Shown here one piece after another: positions 60,448 to 64,000 of a stretch of DNA of 64,000 nt. This DNA comes from Aquatica leii. Taxonomy: Eukaryota; Arthropoda; Insecta; Coleoptera; Lampyridae. The position numbers and the translations under genes were made by a program. The number at the start of each line of letters is the position of its first letter. Position 1 is the stretch's first letter. The stretch spans positions 194,378,760-194,442,759 of the forward strand of contig CM069433.1 in NCBI GenBank assembly GCA_035610365.1. Direction: 5' to 3'. Below the pieces are notes generated by a model. It was given only the letters and a program-made list of their open reading frames with translations. It did not search any database and was not told where the DNA came from.

Positions 60448-60732
60448 ACCATTCTGAGGGAAGCCAAGGAAATGGCGAAGCAACCAACTGAACTCATAAT
60501 TGCAGAACCATAAGTAGTAAAGCACAGCTTTACGATCTAGAGAATGAAACAAAGAAAATAAAATGGGACTACAAAAAAAGCCACAGATCCTTTCATATTA
60601 ACAAGCAACTGCTACCTTATGTAGAATGCATAGAAGGAGAATTGCATGTATAACAAATCAACCGATAAAACAAACAGTAAATTGATACAAATATATGCAC
60701 GACAACGTCGAGAAAATAGAAAAAGCAAAAAA

Positions 60733-61051
60733 AGAAAGCAAATATAAAATCTTAAGCTTTCGCGGTTGTTATGTTTAAAATTATAAGCGACTTTCGGCTT
60801 AGACCGCGTCGTAGTAAAACACCCAGACTTAGGCTTGGTCATAGTCTCTTCTTGAGAGCCAAAACAAGAAGTAGAACTTGGCCTTTGCCGTATTGTCGTT
60901 CGTGAACCCAACACGAACGACAATACGGCAAAGGCCAAGTTCTACTTCTTGTTTTGGCTCTCAAGAAGAGACTATGACCAAGCCTAAGTCTGGGTGTTTT
61001 ACTACGACGCGGTCTAAGCCGAAAGTCGCTTATAATTTTAAGAAAGCAAAT
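60733..61051. mobile_element. palindromic Penelope-type insertion with 11-bp target duplication
   Basis: A perfect or nearly perfect inverted repeat has 130-bp arms, 60775-60904 and 60912-61041, with a 7-nt loop (AACCCAA). A 31-bp single-sided tail lies at 60744-60774. The target duplication AGAAAGCAAAT is at 60733-60743 and 61041-61051. The arms are a shortened form of the arm at 45430-45718, lacking the hammerhead-like part. The insertion splits the endonuclease region of the RTE LINE. Confidence 0.85.
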
Positions 61052-62233
61052 GTAAAGAAGATATAGTCATGGGCAAGGACAAGAACAAAGTAAAGAGTAT
61101 ACAGAAAACTACGGCCTCGATGTACGGAACCCAAGAGGAGACATTTTATAAACTTTCTAGAATAACAAAAAATGTACGCCTGACGAAAACACTAAAAACG
61201 AAATTAATTTTATTCTATCATCATCCAAGGACATAATGAAGGACGTAACAACCCTAAATACATTCAACACAAGCAGCGATCACAGAATGATTAGAACACG
61301 AACAACCATTAAAAAGACACAAATTAGGAAAAAATATAAGCAAAAACAAAATATTGATAGACCCAGAAAAGCTACGAGAAAACAAGGACAAGGAATAACA
61401 ATATTTGAACCAATGGGAAGACAACGAAGACTTTAATAAAATAGCCGAAAATCTCACAACAGCACTAAAGCTTCATTAAAAACAAAACAACATAGAAAAC
61501 ATAGACAGATCAAAAAATGTAATAGAAAAAAACTCTGGCGCTGAAAAATAAAAATGGCAGAGATACAAGAAACAGAACAGAAATAATAAGAATCGCTGAG
61601 AGATATTATAGGGTCCTATAGGATACAAAAATTAACAAACCCCTCTCAACAGCAGCAGATACGAGGTTAGTCAACGTGGGATCAGAATGAAGAACAAAGC
61701 ACCCGGACAATATTTTAGTTAAGACGATCAAACAATCACAATCAATAGTGATGCCAAAGCTGAAACCACTATATAACATATGCCTAGAAAAAAGATATAC
61801 CTAAAAACTAGAACAATGCTATACTAGTAACACTATTCAAGAAAGGAGACAGAGCATGCTTGAAAAATTACCGGCAGATAAACCGATTGTCACAAGAATA
61901 CAAGTTATTCATACGGATAATCGTAAACAGATTGGAAGCAAAGGTAAACTACCAACCAGTAGAAAAATTATAGCACATGATGAAGGTCCTCATAAAGAAT
62001 CGCAGACGATATCATCCTAATCGCCGAGACTAAATAATGCCGAAGATACTTAGAGACATAGAATCAGCACAGATTGTATTGAAAATGAATCTGGACAAAA
62101 CAAAAATAATAACAACAGGTAATGGAAAACAAATAGAAAATGTCGAAGAAGACGACGGAGATTAGGCTAGGAGGCGTTTGGTAAGCTAGGATATATTAAA
62201 AGATACCTCAGGACAAGAATATTTCACCAATGC

Positions 62234-63058
62234 ATATGATTTTTCTATTTTATCATTAGCAACTTTGGCTACCGGCACGTGTTCTATTAATGCTGCGATA
62301 CTTAACACCTGTTCTTTCATACTGGAAAATTCCTATGATGACGATAGTATTGAAAATTGTTCTGTATTTGTATTCGAACTACGTTAATTGAGGATATCGA
62401 AACCACTTATAAACCTAAAGAATTTATTTGTGATAACGATATATCTATGTGATAATTGATTTCTCAGAAATTTTAAGAAATTATGTGGAAGGTGCCGCTA
62501 GCTAACCGCATACTTCAGAACAAAAAAAATTGTGAGTATTTTGTTTTCTATTTCAAGTTCCTTTTGTCTACGTTGTCAGTTGTTTGCATGCACGACTGTA
62601 CGTACATATTATGATTGTTGTCACAAATAAGTATAAACCTTTTTTTAAAGAAATATATTATTAATCGGTGCCATCTGTTTCGCTTAATAACGAGATATTG
62701 GATATTTGTGTTATATTCACCAATGTAATTTGTTCCTTTGGAATGCAAAGTTAAGTCAACAAATTTAATTTTATGTACGAAGTGTTGCCCAATCTAAAGG
62801 GGCTTGGATCAACGATTATTGTCTGTGATATTTACCAACTAACTCTTAATTGATAACAAATATGTAATCCTACATCACTTCTTCTTTTTTAACCTATCTT
62901 CGTTGTTATAACCTGTGTTTCGTCATTTGTTTTCTATAAGTGTTGGGCAGGTTTGAACGGTATCTATTAATAGTTTCCGACCGTTTTGACGCCATTTTAA
63001 ATTACTTTATGATTAGCACACCGAGACCGGTAATCCTCTAGCCGTGCTGTATTGAGAG
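62234..63058 (-). pseudogene. gene-like repeat family, copy D
   Basis: The DNA matches copy A at TTTATGTACGAAGTGTTGCC (62772; compare 38381 and 37357), CCGTTTTGACGCCATTTTAAATTAC (62981; compare 37472), and GATTAGCACACCGAGACC (63011; compare 37504). It is embedded in the RTE LINE, whose C-terminal part resumes right after it. Either this family is itself mobile or the LINE was rearranged around it. Confidence 0.4.
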
Positions 63059-63384
63059 AATAATACGAAAATTACAAGTAGCACAAAGAGCAATGAAGAG
63101 ACATTTGCTAGGCTAATGACTAAAACACAAAAAGAGGAATGAGTGGATCAGACAAAGAACAAAAGTCACCGATATAATACAAACAGTAACGAGCTTCAGA
63201 TGGAAATATGCTGGACATGTTGCTAGAACAACAGATGAAATAACAAAATCATTAATTGTACACTATGGGAAGGAAGACGAGGAAGAGGGAGACCAATTAC
63301 ACGATAACATCAAAAAAGCCACAAAAAGAGAAGAAAAAGACTTTTTGGTGTTTGAAAATTGACTACTTTGAGATTAAATTATAA

Positions 63385-63730
63385 ACACCCTATAGATAAT
63401 GCACATCATTTATCTAAATCATTAAAGAAAGTAGTTCTTCTGTAATAAAACCAAATTTTGTTTATTGATTTTGATAAACTTAGGAAATATTTTTTTTTTA
63501 AATTATTCCCTTCAAAATAATGATTTGTCAAAAACCACAATGTCAAAATTGCCATCGAATTAAGCATAAGATCTAAAAATACCGTAAACATAGGATTCTA
63601 TTTAAAACAAAAAAGTTGATGTCAACTTCCGGTATAACCAACAATGCTGTATAATTGAAAATATTCTAGAATGAGAAATTCTGTAACATCTAATAGACCA
63701 TTTTGTTTGAAACGCCTTGTATATTATAAA
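63385..63730. repeat. short transposon-like repeat, inverted relative to 57400-57720
   Basis: It starts near CACCCTATAGATAATG and ends near AAACGCCTTGTATATT, sharing both end motifs with the 57400-57720 region in inverted orientation. No coding content. Confidence 0.4.
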
Positions 63731-64000
63731 TAATTTGTTAATAACCTCAAATAGACTTAATTTATTGAGTAACCCTTGAAATTCTAGATAACAACCAGGA
63801 AATACAAAAATTGAACTAGAAAGCAATGATGAAGCAAAGTCTGTAACTAAAATGATAACTATTAGTCGGGAGATCGAAACGGGAACAGTGTATTCTTGTC
63901 CAATAAAGTTGTCAACGTGTCGTCTATAATTACATGTGCACTGCACAGTAAACACAACTAACAATTTTAAACATAGAGAAGTATCATGATTCTCCGCCTT
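63731..64000 (-). CDS. possible partial exon at window edge, hydrophobic product
   Basis: A minus-strand frame is open from the window edge (64000) to at least 63730. It encodes KLLVVFTVQCTCNYRRHVDN, then FIGQEYTVPVSISRLIVIIL and VTDFASSLLSSSIFVFPGCY. It is hydrophobic enough for one or two membrane segments and lies in the area of the possible chemoreceptor fossils. No start codon or family motif is certain, and chance is a real alternative. Confidence 0.2.

Larger units (their letters stand above)
60460..63320 (+). mobile_element. RTE-type LINE remnant, interrupted twice
   Basis: Plus-strand fragments follow the order of RTE Pol: an endonuclease piece before 60743 (LIQIYAPTTS-type, frameshifted), then KDVTTLNTFNTSSDHRMIRT at 61235-61295 (end of endonuclease), RT parts near 61690-61960 (KAPGPDNI in shifted frame, CLKNYRQINRLSQEYKLF, IRIIVNRLEAK), and KMNLDKTKIITTG near 62083-62120. 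The C-terminal part at 63085-63240 reads QRAMKRHLLG, RTKVTDIIQTV and WKYAGHVARTTDE. It is interrupted by the palindrome at 60744-61040 and by copy D of the gene-like family at about 62234-63058. Confidence 0.75.

Noticed and set aside
1..64000. CRISPR arrays, bacterial operons, riboswitches
   Set aside because: The window is eukaryotic; the tandem repeats present have monomers of 130-180 bp with no spacer structure.

Overview
This is a window of AT-rich animal nuclear DNA, most likely from an insect and probably a beetle. The evidence is spliced genes with GT/AG introns, several of them very short, and an insect-type BCOR homologue. The mobile elements (copia, I/Jockey-type and RTE-type LINEs, Penelope-like elements, Tc1/mariner, Transib, hAT MITE) form a mixture typical of arthropods. 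No host gene is densely packed: two recognisable host genes sit in a matrix of nested transposons and satellites. All calls rest on reading the sequence and on remembered family motifs; no search was run.

Layout. 1-3077: 3' part of a copia retrotransposon with broken pol, lying inside the RNase H region of a second copia copy (3078-3930). That second copy is itself split by a palindromic insertion (3122-3622). 4539-12383 (minus): the first three coding exons of an RNF19-type RING E3 ligase gene. Its 7.3-kb intron holds a decayed LINE (about 5720-10390) and an A-rich repeat block (10460-11900). 14728-21264: a foldback structure whose inverted ends flank a satellite of about 180-bp units. 26323-32248 (minus): a complete-looking coding region for a BCOR-like Polycomb co-repressor (1912 residues, four coding exons, three introns of exactly 52 nt). 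34683-35342: a second palindromic Penelope-type insertion. 36050-38940: transposon fragments and a decayed, repeated, minus-strand gene-like family, possibly chemoreceptors. 41455-42560: a Tc1-like element. 43651-47321: a TA-flanked DNA transposon containing a Penelope-like element. 48478-55775: a second foldback with a satellite of about 160-bp units, into which a mariner (49494-50197) and a Transib/RAG1-like transposon (50226-52950) have jumped. 55776-55926: a hAT MITE. 57400-64000: further copies of the gene-like family, a broken RTE LINE (60460-63320) and a third palindromic Penelope insertion.

The most noteworthy items are as follows. (1) A Transib element has a CGACG target duplication, ends laid out like a 23-bp-spacer RSS (heptamer-23-nonamer), and the two catalytic Asp blocks and the SEEAAEARNK block of a RAG1-like transposase; it is now broken. 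(2) Three palindromic insertions have 11-12 bp target duplications and arms that carry hammerhead-ribozyme-like cores. (3) Two large satellite arrays are each bounded by inverted repeats, and each contains one or two monomers in reverse orientation at the short arm; this suggests foldback elements in which one arm's subterminal repeat has expanded.

How the genes may act: the RNF19-type protein would be a RING-between-RING ubiquitin ligase, and the BCOR-like protein a PRC1.1 scaffold that binds PCGF1 through its C-terminal PUFD domain. I see no functional link between the two neighbours.
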